Below are positions 20,748-30,608 of a stretch of DNA of 60,436 nucleotides, piece after piece. Positions within the stretch are counted from its first letter, which is position 1; each line of letters opens with the position of its first letter. Both the position numbers and the translations under genes were made by a program. This stretch comes from Chlorobiales bacterium (GTDB taxonomy: Bacteria; Bacteroidota; Chlorobiia; Chlorobiales; Chlorobiaceae): positions 1-60,436 of the forward strand of contig JAPLFE010000119.1 in assembly GCA_026390855.1 (NCBI GenBank). The letters are read 5' to 3'. Under the pieces are notes generated by a model. The model saw nothing but the letters and a program-made list of their open reading frames with translations, ran no database searches and was not told where the DNA came from.

Positions 20748-20960
20748 CTACGCCAGATATTGAGTTGGCTGCGAACCCCAATCAATTTTTCGCGTCCGAT
20801 ATTCTTCATAATCCGGCACAAGACGATTGTATTCACCTTCCATCAAAGGTGATGAAATCATAAAGTCCGCAGAAGCCCGATTACAAGCAATGGGTATATT
20901 CCACACCACCGCCAATCACCATACACTTCAGTATTCTGCACCCTCCTCAAAACTGCCACA
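20748..20960 (-). pseudogene. mgsA: Methylglyoxal synthase remnant (C-terminal part)
   Basis: The last 55 or so codons read VVWNIPIACNRASADFMISS and then PLMEGEYNRLVPDYEEYRTR, ending at TAG (20748-20750). This matches the C-terminus of methylglyoxal synthase (NIPVA.N.ATADF.I.SP, then PDY..Y). Just upstream, in another frame, HVAVLRRVQ resembles the preceding VKALLR segment, so a small frameshift or indel lies near 20912. The N-terminal two thirds, including the active site, are missing. The stretch is not an open gene. Confidence 0.7.
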
Positions 20961-21064
20961 TGTCTAAAATCCATACAAGAATAAACACTTCTTACACAAA
21001 AAGAGTTTCGCCAACCGTCCATAAACAGTCCTCATTGTTGGGCCTCAACAATCGAGGTCCAGCC

Positions 21065-21325
21065 CTAAAGTTTTATATCAGTAACAATTACTGCTCCATG
21101 AAACCGCCTGTCAGGAAACACCACACGACCTTTCGAATTGATAACGAGATGAGGAAACCCTGATTTTTCAAGCATCCGTAGCAGTTTTATAAGGTCTTTT
21201 TTCCCTGCAGGCTTTATAATAATATCTGCCTGTGCCTCCACTTTTTTGACATCATGCAGTTGCAGTTCCTCCTGCAGAAAAAACTCCCCCTTAATTTCCG
21301 CCCTCATTTCGTCCAGTCGAAGCAT
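21065..21325 (-). CDS. Small hypothetical protein (86 residues)
   Basis: An 86-residue protein with a good ribosome-binding site (GGGAGGG, 8 bases before the ATG). The segment PAGKKDLIKLLRMLEKSGFPHLVINSKGRVVF loosely resembles the first half of FAD-binding type 4 domains (as in MurB), where a helix follows a parallel strand, but it is too short to bind FAD by itself. No firm family. It lies 66 bases upstream of the acyltransferase pair's 3' end on the same strand. Confidence 0.65.
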   Translation of the reverse strand: MLRLDEMRAEIKGEFFLQEELQLHDVKKVEAQADIIIKPAGKKDLIKLLRMLEKSGFPHLVINSKGRVVFPDRRFHGAVIVTDIKL

Positions 21326-21391
21326 AAAACCCTCCCTTGGTTATGGGCTCTCTATCACTAATGTCTTTAAATGGAAATAGTTACTTACGCT

Positions 21392-22060
21392 CTACCCCCT
21401 TGAAATTTCACGTTGTCTCAGAGCGGCCTTGCGCTCAAAAATCCCCTTAAAACCTTCAGTCAATTCACGGTAAATCCTACTCCGGCTATCCTTGACCCGA
21501 CTATAAAGCTTAAGAATATCCAGAGTCAGAATAATTCTTGTCGAACTACAATTCAGCTCACCAAACAAATGCTTTCCAACCACTTCAAAGCCAAGCACTC
21601 TGGTATGAAAGTTCAGAGGTGAATGAGCTTCCCCTTCAAAAACATCAGTAATAAAATGAGTGTAATCACGCTCTATAACTTCAGCTGTAGCAGCCCTCAT
21701 CAACCGAAGCGCTACCCGTGGATTCTTGCGGTACTCTTCAAGAATCATAAACCTCCCTATTTCAACATATTTTCCAGCAGTTTTCAGCGAATCAACATCT
21801 ATCCCCGGCATAAATTTTACATCATACTCTTCTGGAATGTCAAAAGAAGGATCATAGAGAAGCCGAAGCACACCCGCCTCTCGTCCATTGATTCTTGCCA
21901 AAAACCATGAAACCCCCTGATTTCCAGAAAGCTCATCAGGAATCTGGTTCTGAATCGTACTGATCCAGTTTTTTTCAACACAAAAAACCTTTGTAATCAC
22001 CTCGAGAGCAGCGGCACGATCGCCGGCACTTTCAATCCTGCTGACGGTTACAATCGACAT
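21392..22060 (-). CDS. GNAT-fold N-acyltransferase (FeeM/OlsB-like)
   Basis: A 222-residue GNAT-like protein. The middle has the conserved acyl-CoA/ACP-binding region in the style of N-acyl amino acid synthases: GVLRLLYD, then GKYVEIGRFMILEEYRKNP, ALRLMRAA and FHTRVLGFEVVGKH. It has a ribosome-binding site AAAGGAG. It lies directly downstream of a PlsC-type acyltransferase gene with 15 bases between. Such a GNAT + PlsC pair is the arrangement of aminolipid synthesis genes (olsB/olsA, glsB/glsA), so an ornithine- or glycine-lipid function is possible but inferred. Confidence 0.7.
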   Translation of the reverse strand: MSIVTVSRIESAGDRAAALEVITKVFCVEKNWISTIQNQIPDELSGNQGVSWFLARINGREAGVLRLLYDPSFDIPEEYDVKFMPGIDVDSLKTAGKYVEIGRFMILEEYRKNPRVALRLMRAATAEVIERDYTHFITDVFEGEAHSPLNFHTRVLGFEVVGKHLFGELNCSSTRIILTLDILKLYSRVKDSRSRIYRELTEGFKGIFERKAALRQREISRG

Positions 22061-22075
22061 GAGTGCTCCTTTGAT

Positions 22076-22885
22076 TTATGATTTATGGTTGCACATCAAC
22101 AAACTGTTTTGCATCACCGAATGAGACTCACCGTAGCGCTTACCCGAAAGCTCTGCAAGACAAAGCATAATTTCACGCGTAACATCATTAGCCAAGGTGT
22201 GAAGTTCAGCTTTCTGTCGAATACAGCGATAAGAATCATGCATAAGAGCCTTGTAAGCATCAGACTGCTGAGTAAATCGAATGGGTTTGCCAATCCTGAC
22301 AGTCATTCGTCCAAACACAGGAATCTTTCCTTTTGATATCCTGCCAGCAAAATCAATACCGACAGGCACAACAGCAGCCCCACTTTTCAACGCAATATGA
22401 CCGATACCCGGCTTCCCCTTAAGCAGATATTCAGGATTTCTGTTACGCTTTCCTTCAGGAAAAATTCCAATATTGGATCCTGCACGAAGCTTTTCAGTGC
22501 ACTGCTTTATCGCATCATCTAAAGGTTCAGCATGTCTTTTTGCCTCTATCCAGGGTACTATCGAACGTTTGTGATAGACATAAACAGGGGCCGTCATATT
22601 CATCACAGAACCGAGAATCGGAACTTTCCCATACATCCAGTCAATCACAAAACTAATGCTTCCCCCACCAAGATGATACATCAGCAACGCCGGCACCATA
22701 AGGACTTCGAGTGAATTATTATGGTTGAAAGCATAGATGCTGGCGCTGTTGGCCCGAGGCAGATTCTCCAGACCATAAGCTCTGGTCAACAGAAAATTGG
22801 GGAGCATAAGTAATCTCAGCAACATTGCCCGGCCTCGTGGTAACAAGGGAAGTGGCTTAAAAAGACCTTCAGAATATTGTTTCAT
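22076..22885 (-). CDS. PlsC-like 1-acylglycerol-3-phosphate / O-acyltransferase
   Basis: A 269-residue membrane-associated acyltransferase. Block I reads FNHNNSLEVLM, so the catalytic pair is HX4E instead of the usual HX4D. Block III is GIFPEGKRNRN and block IV includes AAVVPVGI. The protein transfers an acyl chain to a glycerol or hydroxy-acyl acceptor. It shares an operon with the GNAT gene downstream. The Glu variant and the partner suggest it may be the O-acyltransferase of an aminolipid pathway and not the housekeeping PlsC. Confidence 0.8.
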   Translation of the reverse strand: MKQYSEGLFKPLPLLPRGRAMLLRLLMLPNFLLTRAYGLENLPRANSASIYAFNHNNSLEVLMVPALLMYHLGGGSISFVIDWMYGKVPILGSVMNMTAPVYVYHKRSIVPWIEAKRHAEPLDDAIKQCTEKLRAGSNIGIFPEGKRNRNPEYLLKGKPGIGHIALKSGAAVVPVGIDFAGRISKGKIPVFGRMTVRIGKPIRFTQQSDAYKALMHDSYRCIRQKAELHTLANDVTREIMLCLAELSGKRYGESHSVMQNSLLMCNHKS

Positions 22886-23116
22886 GAGATTCTTTCAATT
22901 ACCAGGAGCTACCCCCATTCAGAGCTCTGAACATCACAACCTTAAGAAAGCAAAATAGTGTTGGCGGATGGTTACGGGCATGCTACAATTCTGTAAAATC
23001 TGCTCTTTCCTTTTGAGTTCTCTCTCTCATGAAAACCTCAGATTTATATCAGCTCTCTGTACAAAAGGGAAAAAAGGGAGGGGAGGGACGTTTCAGCAAC
23101 GCTAACCAGGAACAGT

Positions 23117-24190
23117 TCAAGTCAGAAGGTGAAGGCGGGAAAAAACGTAATCAAGAGAGTCTTCATTAAGCACAATCCTTGAAAAACCGGTCGAATCAAG
23201 TTCCACTGGCAAATGATTCCCATCAGTGATAAACTTAGGCCTCTGTTTACCATTATACCAGCACACAAGCCTGATGGTATTTCCTTCGATTTCAAGAGCA
23301 GTGACTGCACGCTTTCCAATAGTGCACCCTGAGTTAAAAACACTTGGAATCGGCAGGTTATTATACAAACCACTCCGAAGGCCGACTATTTTACCTTTTT
23401 TGTAACAGGCATCAAGTTCGCTTTTCAGCCCCAGAATGTTAAGCTCAATTTCCGGACGCTTTTCATGAGCAGTTGATGAAAAAGTCCTGCAGAGATTCTC
23501 TATCCTGTAATTCAGATAATCCACTTTTGACAACGACTCAAACAATGGTCGATGAGTATGCCCTATAATGGAAACAATTTTGGACTGGTTTGAAAACTCA
23601 TAAATTGATTTTTCAATCGCAAACTTGCGACGACTGTTATATGCAACAGAAAAATTCCTTATACCAACAGGTTTTGCAATATATCGGAGAAACAAAATAA
23701 CCGCCCGACTCAGGAAAGAATAGCTCTCCCACAACAGCACCGACGCCTGATGCCCATGAAAAAGCAGAAGAGTTTCATCGCCATAATGAAATTTAATCGA
23801 TTCAATCAGCGATGACGAAAGCTGGTACTCCTTCTCATCAAGCAATGCTGAATCATGATTGCCGTAGGTTTTCCAGAAAAAGCCATTCTTCTCGAACTTG
23901 AGAAAAAGGTCATAAAAATCACCCCATTTGGAGGTAATGCTCTTCAGCGGAAACTTAAACAGCTCCTCAACATCCCCATTAAGAACAAGGCTGTATTTTT
24001 CAGGCAAATAATAGCTTTCAAGCATTGTTCTAACCAGGTCCGCATTTTGCCGAAACTCATCAAGCCGTCCACCATTGCCCATATGCAGGTCACTGAGTAT
24101 AAGAATCCGTGATGAGTGATCAAGATAAACCGGCCTTGCCTTATTAAGCAGTCCCTCAAGATGGGCATGTTTTTTTTCAAGAAACCACAT
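23117..24190 (-). CDS. Calcineurin-like metallophosphoesterase
   Basis: A protein of about 357 residues. It has all metal-binding motifs of the calcineurin family: LSDLHMGNGG, LNGDVEE, YGNHD, FHGHQAS and IGHTHRP. The fold is shared by UDP-2,3-diacylglucosamine hydrolases and other phosphodiesterases; the substrate cannot be told. The start is placed at MWFLEKKHAH (24190), because the upstream in-frame extension to a TTG at 24259 overlaps a PHP-domain remnant read in another frame and looks non-native. Confidence 0.85.
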   Translation of the reverse strand: MWFLEKKHAHLEGLLNKARPVYLDHSSRILILSDLHMGNGGRLDEFRQNADLVRTMLESYYLPEKYSLVLNGDVEELFKFPLKSITSKWGDFYDLFLKFEKNGFFWKTYGNHDSALLDEKEYQLSSSLIESIKFHYGDETLLLFHGHQASVLLWESYSFLSRAVILFLRYIAKPVGIRNFSVAYNSRRKFAIEKSIYEFSNQSKIVSIIGHTHRPLFESLSKVDYLNYRIENLCRTFSSTAHEKRPEIELNILGLKSELDACYKKGKIVGLRSGLYNNLPIPSVFNSGCTIGKRAVTALEIEGNTIRLVCWYNGKQRPKFITDGNHLPVELDSTGFSRIVLNEDSLDYVFSRLHLLT

Positions 24191-24234
24191 CGTGCTCTTT
24201 TCAATGCACATACCCAGGGTTGGCAGTCCAAACA

Positions 24235-24312
24235 TCATTGGACATCTTTGACTGCACAATCACCGTCACTCCATGTGGTATGGATATGAAAATCGCAGTA
24301 CAACCATTCCAT
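24235..24312 (-). pseudogene. PHP-domain phosphoesterase N-terminal remnant
   Basis: A 25-codon frame reads MEWLYCDFHIHTTWSDGDC and ends AVKDVQ before TGA. DFHIHTTxSDG is the metal-binding first motif of PHP-domain proteins. The rest of such a protein (usually over 200 residues) is absent; the sequence continues straight into the metallophosphoesterase gene. It seems to be the start of a gene largely removed by deletion. Confidence 0.65.
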
Positions 24313-24762
24313 CTTATCTTTGTGTTAAATGTGGACCGATTTTAAAACACATCTCTACTATTCAGCCTTAAGGTAGCTGAATTTGAGGAACGTATTCTTC
24401 TCTCCATTGTGAACATCACGTAAACTCTGTCTTGCCTTCCCTCCTCAAATTCAGGCACAACTGGCATCTTTAATAAATGTTTCAAACTTGTAACATTGCC
24501 AGCATTGCATTCTATAACGAAAGCCGATAGATTAGGTTCATAAAAAAAGCCACATACGTCCAAGAATTGTTACCCTCTTGAACCCAGTGGCACCTTGATT
24601 GTTCATGAAGTTCATGTACTTGTCGACGAGTAAATTGCATCCACATACGCCCCGGTTTCTATAAGAACCCTTCCGGGATCACTCAAGAGTGTCAAGTCAA
24701 CAGTGCCTGAACAACTACATCATAAGGAAGCTTTGTATAACATTTATTGATCTGAGGAAACC
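24313..24762. other. Intergenic region with no recognised gene
   Basis: About 450 bases. A reverse-strand open frame of 73 codons (24342-24563) exists, but it matches nothing I recognise and has no ribosome-binding site. A GAGGAAA ribosome-binding site for the repeat protein lies at the right end. Confidence 0.45.
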
Positions 24763-25917
24763 ATGCCAATGCCAAAAAGAGTAACGTTCAAAGATGTCAT
24801 GGGCGGTCTCGACGGAAAGGGCGACATAGATTGTTCACATAAGGGATTAACCTCACTTGAAGGCTGTCCTGAAAGAGTGGAAGGCAATTTCAATTGTTCC
24901 GGGAACCAGCTTACAACCCTTGAGGGAGCTCCTCATCGAGTCGGAGGTGATTTTTCTTGTTCCGACAACCAGCTCTCCTCACTTGAAGGAATTCCCGATG
25001 AAGTTGAAAATTTTGATTGTTCACACAATCAGCTCACCTCTCTCGAAGGCTGCCCAAATGAAGTTCGAGGCGATTTTGACTGTAATGGCAACCATTTAAG
25101 TTCACTGCATGGCTCTCCTAAAAGGGTCAGAGGTAATTTCGATTGTTCAGGAAACAAACTCACATCCCTTGAAGGAGCACCTCATAAGGTGAGTGGCGAT
25201 TTTTCCTGTTCCGATAACCAGCTGGCATCTCTCGAAGGCTCTCCTCATGAAGTTATCGATTTTGACTGTTCACACAACCAGCTCACCTCTCTCGAGGGTG
25301 GCCCCGACGAAGTTCGAGGCGATTTTGATTGTTCAAACAATCAGTTGACCTCTCTTATCGGTGGCCCTGATTTTGTTATCGGCGATTTTTCCTGCGCCGG
25401 CAACCGGCTTACTTCACTCAAAGGTGGACCCGTCGAAGTTTATGGTAATTTTGATTGTTCAAATCATTCGCTAACTTCATTGAAGGGTGCCCCCAAAGAA
25501 GTTGGAGGATATTTTAATTGTTCAGCAAACCAGCTCACTTCACTCCGCGGCACTCCTCAGGAAGTTGGCGATTTTAATTGTTCAAATAATCAGCTCACTT
25601 CATTGGACGGTATCCCTGATAAAATTCAAGGGCACTTTGATTGTTCCGGGAACCAGCTCACCTCACTTAAAGGAGCCCCTAAAAAGATCAAGGGAGATTT
25701 TAATTGTTCGAACAACCAGCTGAATTCGCTCAAAGGATCTCCCAAAAAAGTTAAGGGCAATATCAATTGCTCAGGGAACCAGCTTACAACACTTGATGGC
25801 GCACTGAAAAAAGTTGGTGGCGATTTTATATGCGGAGGAAATCCCGTAATATTCAGTGAAAAAGAAGTCCGATCGGTTTGTAATGTCAAAGGCAACTCTA
25901 TCGATGTCTCTCTTTGA
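24763..25917 (+). CDS. Cys-containing leucine-rich-repeat-like solenoid protein, copy 1
   Basis: A 384-residue protein made almost wholly of about 16 repeats of 20-21 residues (about 63 bases). The repeat consensus is GDFDCSxNQLTSLxGxPxxV, with one Cys in each. The short N-terminal cap (RVTFKDVMGGLDGKGDIDC) and a C-terminal cap (EKEVRSVCNVKGNSIDVSL) complete it. The LTSLxGxP core resembles the 20-22-residue LRRs of YopM/IpaH-type proteins, so a beta-solenoid with a ladder of cysteines is expected. No signal peptide, so probably cytoplasmic. A paralog is encoded at 47037-48038 on the other strand. Function unknown; protein binding is likely. Confidence 0.88.
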   Translation: MPMPKRVTFKDVMGGLDGKGDIDCSHKGLTSLEGCPERVEGNFNCSGNQLTTLEGAPHRVGGDFSCSDNQLSSLEGIPDEVENFDCSHNQLTSLEGCPNEVRGDFDCNGNHLSSLHGSPKRVRGNFDCSGNKLTSLEGAPHKVSGDFSCSDNQLASLEGSPHEVIDFDCSHNQLTSLEGGPDEVRGDFDCSNNQLTSLIGGPDFVIGDFSCAGNRLTSLKGGPVEVYGNFDCSNHSLTSLKGAPKEVGGYFNCSANQLTSLRGTPQEVGDFNCSNNQLTSLDGIPDKIQGHFDCSGNQLTSLKGAPKKIKGDFNCSNNQLNSLKGSPKKVKGNINCSGNQLTTLDGALKKVGGDFICGGNPVIFSEKEVRSVCNVKGNSIDVSL

Positions 25918-25957
25918 CCTTAATGGTTAGAATATCTTCCATTCACGCTGGCAAAGT

Positions 25958-27514
25958 ATGCACATTACAACGAAAACAATATTTTTCATAGCTCATCCTC
26001 AAGCGACTTCTGGGGAAATGATGGAAAAAGCTCTCCTTTCCGGATGGCAGCTTAAACCTCTTTCATCAAAGAAAGACCGACTGGATTTTTACGATACTTT
26101 CGAGTGGAATGCATTCGAAAAAGAGGTTGTCATCGTTAAAAACAAAAAAAACCTTTCTCTTATCAATCTCAATACAGGCCATGAAACAGCCTCAATCTCA
26201 TTCAGTCGAAACCCCTCCTTTTTTTCCCACAATGACCTTCCGCCCGGAAAACTGAAAAATCGACTGGCTTCATACAGCGGCATCAGGTCCTTCATCAGGC
26301 TCTGTTCCATTAATACGCTCATAAATTCCTACCACATCCTTGACAACAACGAAAAAACCATCGGCATTCTGACTTCGACATCATTATCCCTTGCCGACAA
26401 TAAAAATCAGGAACCGTTCACCTCTCTCTATTCCCTTATACCATTAAAGGGTTATCAGGAAGAAGTCGAAAAGTTAGCACATCATAACTCCCTTGGCAGT
26501 GCTCTTGATTTCAAAGAGCTCTTTCTGTTGATCATGGCCACCGCCGGACAAAACGTTCAAGGCTACTCTTCGAAAATCCACCTCACTCTTGATGCCGATG
26601 CTCCAATTCATGAAAGCACCCAACGCCTCCTCCAATTCACTCTATCCATCTTACGTCAGAATGAATATGGAATAAGAAAAAACATTGATTCAGAGTTTCT
26701 GCACGACTATCGAGTTGCGCTTCGCCGAACCCGATCTCTTCTCAAGCAGCTTAAAGGCATTTATGACCCACAGGAAACTGCATATTTTCTCAATGCATGC
26801 AAAGAGCTCGGAAAAAAGACAAACGAATTACGCGACAGCGATGTCTATCTTCTTCGGCAGGAAACCTATTTCCACTACCTCCCACCATTTCTGCAACCAC
26901 CGCTCAAGCTCTTCTTCAGCGATATTGCAACCTCTCGCAAGGCACTGCACAACCAATTCTGCAGCTATCTTTTATCCAGCGACTATCAATCTTTTCTTGA
27001 AGAATGGGAAAAAGTTGTACATCGCCAATCGCTTCCAGATCCTGAAAAAGCACCAAATGCCTCACACTCCACCATGGCTGTTGCCTTAGACACCATAAAA
27101 AAAGCATGGAAAAAAGTAATACGCCACGGCCGTCAAATCAGCCCAGAAACCACTGATCCCGAACTTCATGCACTGCGCATCGACTGCAAAAAACTCAGGT
27201 ATCTGCTCGAATTCTTCTCCTCAATTTTTCCACAGAAAACCATTACTCCTGTCATCAGACAGATGAAGGAATTACAGGAAAATCTTGGTGATTTTGTCGA
27301 TTTTGCTGTTCAACTCCAGTTTCTTCAAAACAGTATTGCGTCAAAACCCATAAATAGCAGTGGAAATTTATGTTCCGCATCAATGGGCGGACTTATGGCA
27401 ACTCTTTTTCAAAAACAGGAAGAAGCACGCCAGAAATTCCACAAAACCTTCTGTTCATTCGACAATGACGAAACCACTCAGCTGTTTCACGATCTTCTAA
27501 CAAGCACCCCTTAA
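25958..27514 (+). CDS. CHAD-domain protein with degenerate CYTH-like N-terminus
   Basis: A 518-residue protein. The C-terminal half (about 215-515) is a CHAD domain: the first conserved His motif is [19 protein letters not shown] (H249) and the second is [23 protein letters not shown] helices bind polyphosphate and target proteins to polyphosphate granules. The N-terminus has [14 protein letters not shown], recalling the YFDT..L motif of CYTH triphosphatases, but the Arg/Lys/Glu set of an active tunnel is not evident. The gene is followed after one base by a ParA-like ATPase and then by ppk, so it forms a polyphosphate operon. Confidence 0.88.
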   Translation: MHITTKTIFFIAHPQATSGEMMEKALLSGWQLKPLSSKKDRLDFYDTFEWNAFEKEVVIVKNKKNLSLINLNTGHETASISFSRNPSFFSHNDLPPGKLKNRLASYSGIRSFIRLCSINTLINSYHILDNNEKTIGILTSTSLSLADNKNQEPFTSLYSLIPLKGYQEEVEKLAHHNSLGSALDFKELFLLIMATAGQNVQGYSSKIHLTLDADAPIHESTQRLLQFTLSILRQNEYGIRKNIDSEFLHDYRVALRRTRSLLKQLKGIYDPQETAYFLNACKELGKKTNELRDSDVYLLRQETYFHYLPPFLQPPLKLFFSDIATSRKALHNQFCSYLLSSDYQSFLEEWEKVVHRQSLPDPEKAPNASHSTMAVALDTIKKAWKKVIRHGRQISPETTDPELHALRIDCKKLRYLLEFFSSIFPQKTITPVIRQMKELQENLGDFVDFAVQLQFLQNSIASKPINSSGNLCSASMGGLMATLFQKQEEARQKFHKTFCSFDNDETTQLFHDLLTSTP

Positions 27515-27515
27515 A

Positions 27516-28262
27516 ATGAAAACAATCTCATTGTACAGCATTAAGGGAGGAGTCGGAAAAACCGCAACAGCAGTAAACCTCTCTTATCTCTCTTCCCTGA
27601 TCTCTCCGCCAACCTTGATCTGCGATCTCGATCCACAGGGAGCAAGCTCCTACTATTTCAGAATTACAGCGTCCAAAAAATACAACAGCGACAAATTTCT
27701 CAAGGGAAACAAAATCTATAGCAACATCAAAGCAACCGACTTTGAAAACCTCGACCTGCTCCCCTCCGACTTTTCGTACCGGAACCTCGATATAGAGCTT
27801 TCCGAAGAGAAAAAACCAAAAAAAAAACTCAAGAAAAATCTTGAAGAGCTAAGCGATGATTACCGTTTAGTGTTTTTCGACTGCCCGCCAAACCTCACCC
27901 TGCTTTCCGAAAGCGTTTTTGCGGCCTCCGATATTATTCTTGTACCAATGATTCCTACAACCCTGTCCATTCGCACCTACATTCAGTTAAAAGATTTTTT
28001 TGAAGCAAATAATCTCGACAGCTCAAAAATCCGACCTTTTTTTAACATGGTAGAAAAACGAAAAAAACTGCATCGCGATATCATTCATGAATTTCGCAAC
28101 ACCCCCGGGTTCCTCTCCCAGACTATTCCCTACAACTCCGAAGTTGAAAAAATGGGAATCTATCGAGCACCCCTCAATGCTGTTCTTCCCAACTCTCCCG
28201 CGGCTAAAGCCTACCGTAACCTCTGGAAGGAACTCAGTACAGAACTCGAGCACATGAGCTAA
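27516..28262 (+). CDS. ParA/MinD-type partition ATPase in polyphosphate operon
   Basis: A 248-residue ParA-like ATPase. It has the deviant Walker [10 protein letters not shown] at 10-18, the switch [10 protein letters not shown] (36-45) and Walker [13 protein letters not shown] (119-130). A Lys-rich linker ([16 protein letters not shown], 97-112) may add nonspecific DNA binding. The gene starts one base after the CHAD gene stop and precedes ppk by 46 bases. There is no ParB or parS-like partner nearby. By analogy with ParA proteins that space carboxysomes and chemoreceptor arrays on the nucleoid, it may position polyphosphate granules with CHAD as the cargo adaptor. This is inference. Confidence 0.85.
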   Translation: MKTISLYSIKGGVGKTATAVNLSYLSSLISPPTLICDLDPQGASSYYFRITASKKYNSDKFLKGNKIYSNIKATDFENLDLLPSDFSYRNLDIELSEEKKPKKKLKKNLEELSDDYRLVFFDCPPNLTLLSESVFAASDIILVPMIPTTLSIRTYIQLKDFFEANNLDSSKIRPFFNMVEKRKKLHRDIIHEFRNTPGFLSQTIPYNSEVEKMGIYRAPLNAVLPNSPAAKAYRNLWKELSTELEHMS

Positions 28263-28308
28263 TCATGAATTTGAAATCTTTTTTTTATTGAATCGTTGAT
28301 CCCTATCT

Positions 28309-30441
28309 ATGCAACCCGTGATTGAAAACGACGAAAAGGCACCTGCACTTCCAGATTTTGTTAATACCAACCTGTATGTCAATAGGGAACTTAGCTGGAT
28401 TTATTTCAATCAGAGGGTACTCGAAGAAGCACTCGATCCTGAAGCCCATCCTCTTCTTGAAAGAGTAAAATTCATTTCGATTTTCACGTCAAACCTCGAT
28501 GAATATTTTATGATCCGCGTTGCCGGTATCGAAAACCAGTATGCCGCCGGAATTCAAGATCGCACAATCGACGGATTTACTCCAGCTGAACAGCTCGAAA
28601 AAATCCGCACCATGGTGATTCAGCAGCTCGATGAACGAAACAAGTGTTTTTATAACGACCTGGTGCCAGCTTTACAAAAAAAGGGCATAGAGTTTCTTCG
28701 GGTATCAGAGCTTTCAGCAACAAAGCAACGAGCCTTAAGTCATTATTTCCGCAAGGAAATCTACCCAGTCCTGACCCCCCTGGCCTTCGATACAGGCCAT
28801 CCTTTTCCATTTATGTCGAACCTCTCATTGAACCTGGCTATCGAGCTTGAAGATGAAGAGATTGGCTCACTTAAGTTTGCCCGTGTAAAGGTTCCGAGTA
28901 TCCTTCCCCGACTCATGCGACTCAATGATATCAAAGGCTTCAATAATGAAGACGGAGTTATACGCTTTATCTGGCTTGAAGACCTTATCGAAAACAATCT
29001 GGCACACCTCTTTCCAAAGATGAAGATTACAAAATCACATCTTTTCCGATTGATTCGCAACGCTGACATTGAGATTGAGGAAGATGAAGCCGGTGATTTG
29101 CTAAAAACCATAGAGCAAGGACTCCGGTCACGCCGTTACGGCAAGGTTGTCCGCCTCGACATCAGTCCAACGATGCCCCTTTCTGTAAGACAAATTCTCA
29201 TAAATAATCTCGAGGTAGCCCCAAGAAACGTTTATGAAATAGACGGAACACTTGGGCTCAGTTGCCTTATTGATCTTTTGCAAATAGATCGGCCCGACTT
29301 GAAAGATGAACCATTTGTCCCCAATAATCGAATCGAAGACCAGTTCGGAACAAATATTTTCAGTGCTATAAAGTCTAAAGACCAGCTTCTCTACCATCCT
29401 TACGACTCGTTTCAGCCCGTTGTCGATTTTATCAACCAGGCAGCTCTTGACCCTGACGTACTCTCAATAAAGCAGACGCTCTACCGGGTCGGAAGCAATT
29501 CACCAATTGTACAAGCATTGATGAAGGCCGCTGAACAAGGCAAACAGGTAGCCGTGCTTGTAGAACTCAAAGCAAGATTCGACGAAGGAAACAACATCGT
29601 CTGGGCGAGGGCTCTTGAAGATGTCGGAGCGCATGTATCCTATGGCCTTCCCGGACTGAAAACCCATGCAAAGCTAACGTTGATTGTTCGCCGCGAACAA
29701 AACAAACTCAAACGATACCTGCATCTTGGAACAGGAAACTACAACACTGCAACCGGCAAAATCTATACTGATTACAGCCTTTTTATCGCAAATGAACAGC
29801 TGGCCAACGAAGTAGCAGAACTCTTCAACGCCCTGACAGGGTACTCAAAACATACCGATTTTAAAAAGCTGCTTGTCTCCCCGATCAATACCAGAAAAAG
29901 AATCATCGAAATGATTGACCGCGAAATCGATTGGAGCCAAAAGGGACATCAGGGAAAAATAATCATGAAAATGAATGCCCTTGTGGACCCCGAAACGATT
30001 CAAGCACTCTATAAGGCCTCCTGTGAGGGAGTCAATATCGACCTTATTGTTCGTGGCATGTGCTCTCTGAAGCCCGGCATTCCCGGAATCAGCGACAATA
30101 TCCGTGTTATCAGCATCATCGGACGTTTTCTTGAACACAGCCGGGCCTACTACTTTCATAATGGAGAAAAAGAGGAACTCTATCTCGGAAGTGCCGATCT
30201 CATGCCCCGGAACCTTGATGACAGGGTTGAAACACTTTTTCCGGTACTCGACAAATCACTCATACAAGGAGTCAAAGCACATCTCAATCTTATGCTCCGC
30301 GATAATGTCAAAGCATGGCAAATGAACCCCGATGGTCGCTACTCAAAATTGAGTAATGACGAGCCCAAAGTCAACAGTCAGAACCTCCTTTTAAGCAATT
30401 CAAGCCGTCAATCCACCAACACTCATTCCGATCTTTCTTAA
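28309..30441 (+). CDS. ppk: Polyphosphate kinase 1
   Basis: A 710-residue PPK1 that reversibly polymerises ATP gamma-phosphate to inorganic polyphosphate. Recognised parts: N-terminal [17 protein letters not shown] (25-41), [19 protein letters not shown], the head domain, [17 protein letters not shown] (388-404), the phosphorylated histidine H453 in [15 protein letters not shown] and the C-terminal [15 protein letters not shown]. The length is normal. It is third in an operon with the CHAD protein and ParA ATPase. A Pho box follows it, but that faces the next gene. Confidence 0.96.
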   Translation: MQPVIENDEKAPALPDFVNTNLYVNRELSWIYFNQRVLEEALDPEAHPLLERVKFISIFTSNLDEYFMIRVAGIENQYAAGIQDRTIDGFTPAEQLEKIRTMVIQQLDERNKCFYNDLVPALQKKGIEFLRVSELSATKQRALSHYFRKEIYPVLTPLAFDTGHPFPFMSNLSLNLAIELEDEEIGSLKFARVKVPSILPRLMRLNDIKGFNNEDGVIRFIWLEDLIENNLAHLFPKMKITKSHLFRLIRNADIEIEEDEAGDLLKTIEQGLRSRRYGKVVRLDISPTMPLSVRQILINNLEVAPRNVYEIDGTLGLSCLIDLLQIDRPDLKDEPFVPNNRIEDQFGTNIFSAIKSKDQLLYHPYDSFQPVVDFINQAALDPDVLSIKQTLYRVGSNSPIVQALMKAAEQGKQVAVLVELKARFDEGNNIVWARALEDVGAHVSYGLPGLKTHAKLTLIVRREQNKLKRYLHLGTGNYNTATGKIYTDYSLFIANEQLANEVAELFNALTGYSKHTDFKKLLVSPINTRKRIIEMIDREIDWSQKGHQGKIIMKMNALVDPETIQALYKASCEGVNIDLIVRGMCSLKPGIPGISDNIRVISIIGRFLEHSRAYYFHNGEKEELYLGSADLMPRNLDDRVETLFPVLDKSLIQGVKAHLNLMLRDNVKAWQMNPDGRYSKLSNDEPKVNSQNLLLSNSSRQSTNTHSDLS

Positions 30442-30490
30442 GGAATTTATCCAGCCTTTACCACCCCTTTAAAATAATTGCTGTTGTGAT

Positions 30491-30530
30491 TTAACAGAGT
30501 TGTAGCATTTCCGTTACACCTGTTTCAGTA
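30491..30530 (+). promoter_or_regulatory. Putative Pho box upstream of arginine decarboxylase
   Basis: Four 7-base units, TTAACAG, GTAGCAT, GTTACAC and TTCAGTA, start at 30491, 30502, 30513 and 30524, an exact 11-base period. The second unit is nearly the same as that at 15004. A -10-like TACTAT lies at 30538-30543. It faces the pyruvoyl-dependent arginine decarboxylase gene 79 bases downstream. Confidence 0.65.
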
Positions 30531-30608
30531 CCTTTCATACTATCCATCCTAAATTTTTCGCTTCAGAGTTCAAATATCTTAACAACACGCTAATCTGGAG
30601 GCACTACA

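Noticed and set aside
21030-21057. Hairpin ATTGTTG/CAACAAT as a terminator
   Set aside because: There is no T run on either strand after the stem; significance unclear.
23030-23170. 46-codon plus-strand frame (MKTSDLYQLSVQKGKKGGEG start)
   Set aside because: It overlaps the 3' end of the metallophosphoesterase gene, has no ribosome-binding site and is low in complexity.
24342-24563. 73-codon reverse frame
   Set aside because: No family, no start signal; lies in a region that already shows deletion (PHP remnant).
24900-25850. Regular 63-bp periodicity that looks like a CRISPR or satellite array
   Set aside because: The period equals 21 codons, is in frame, and the units diverge as protein repeats (GDFDCSxNQLTSL). 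It is the LRR-like gene, as is 47060-48000.
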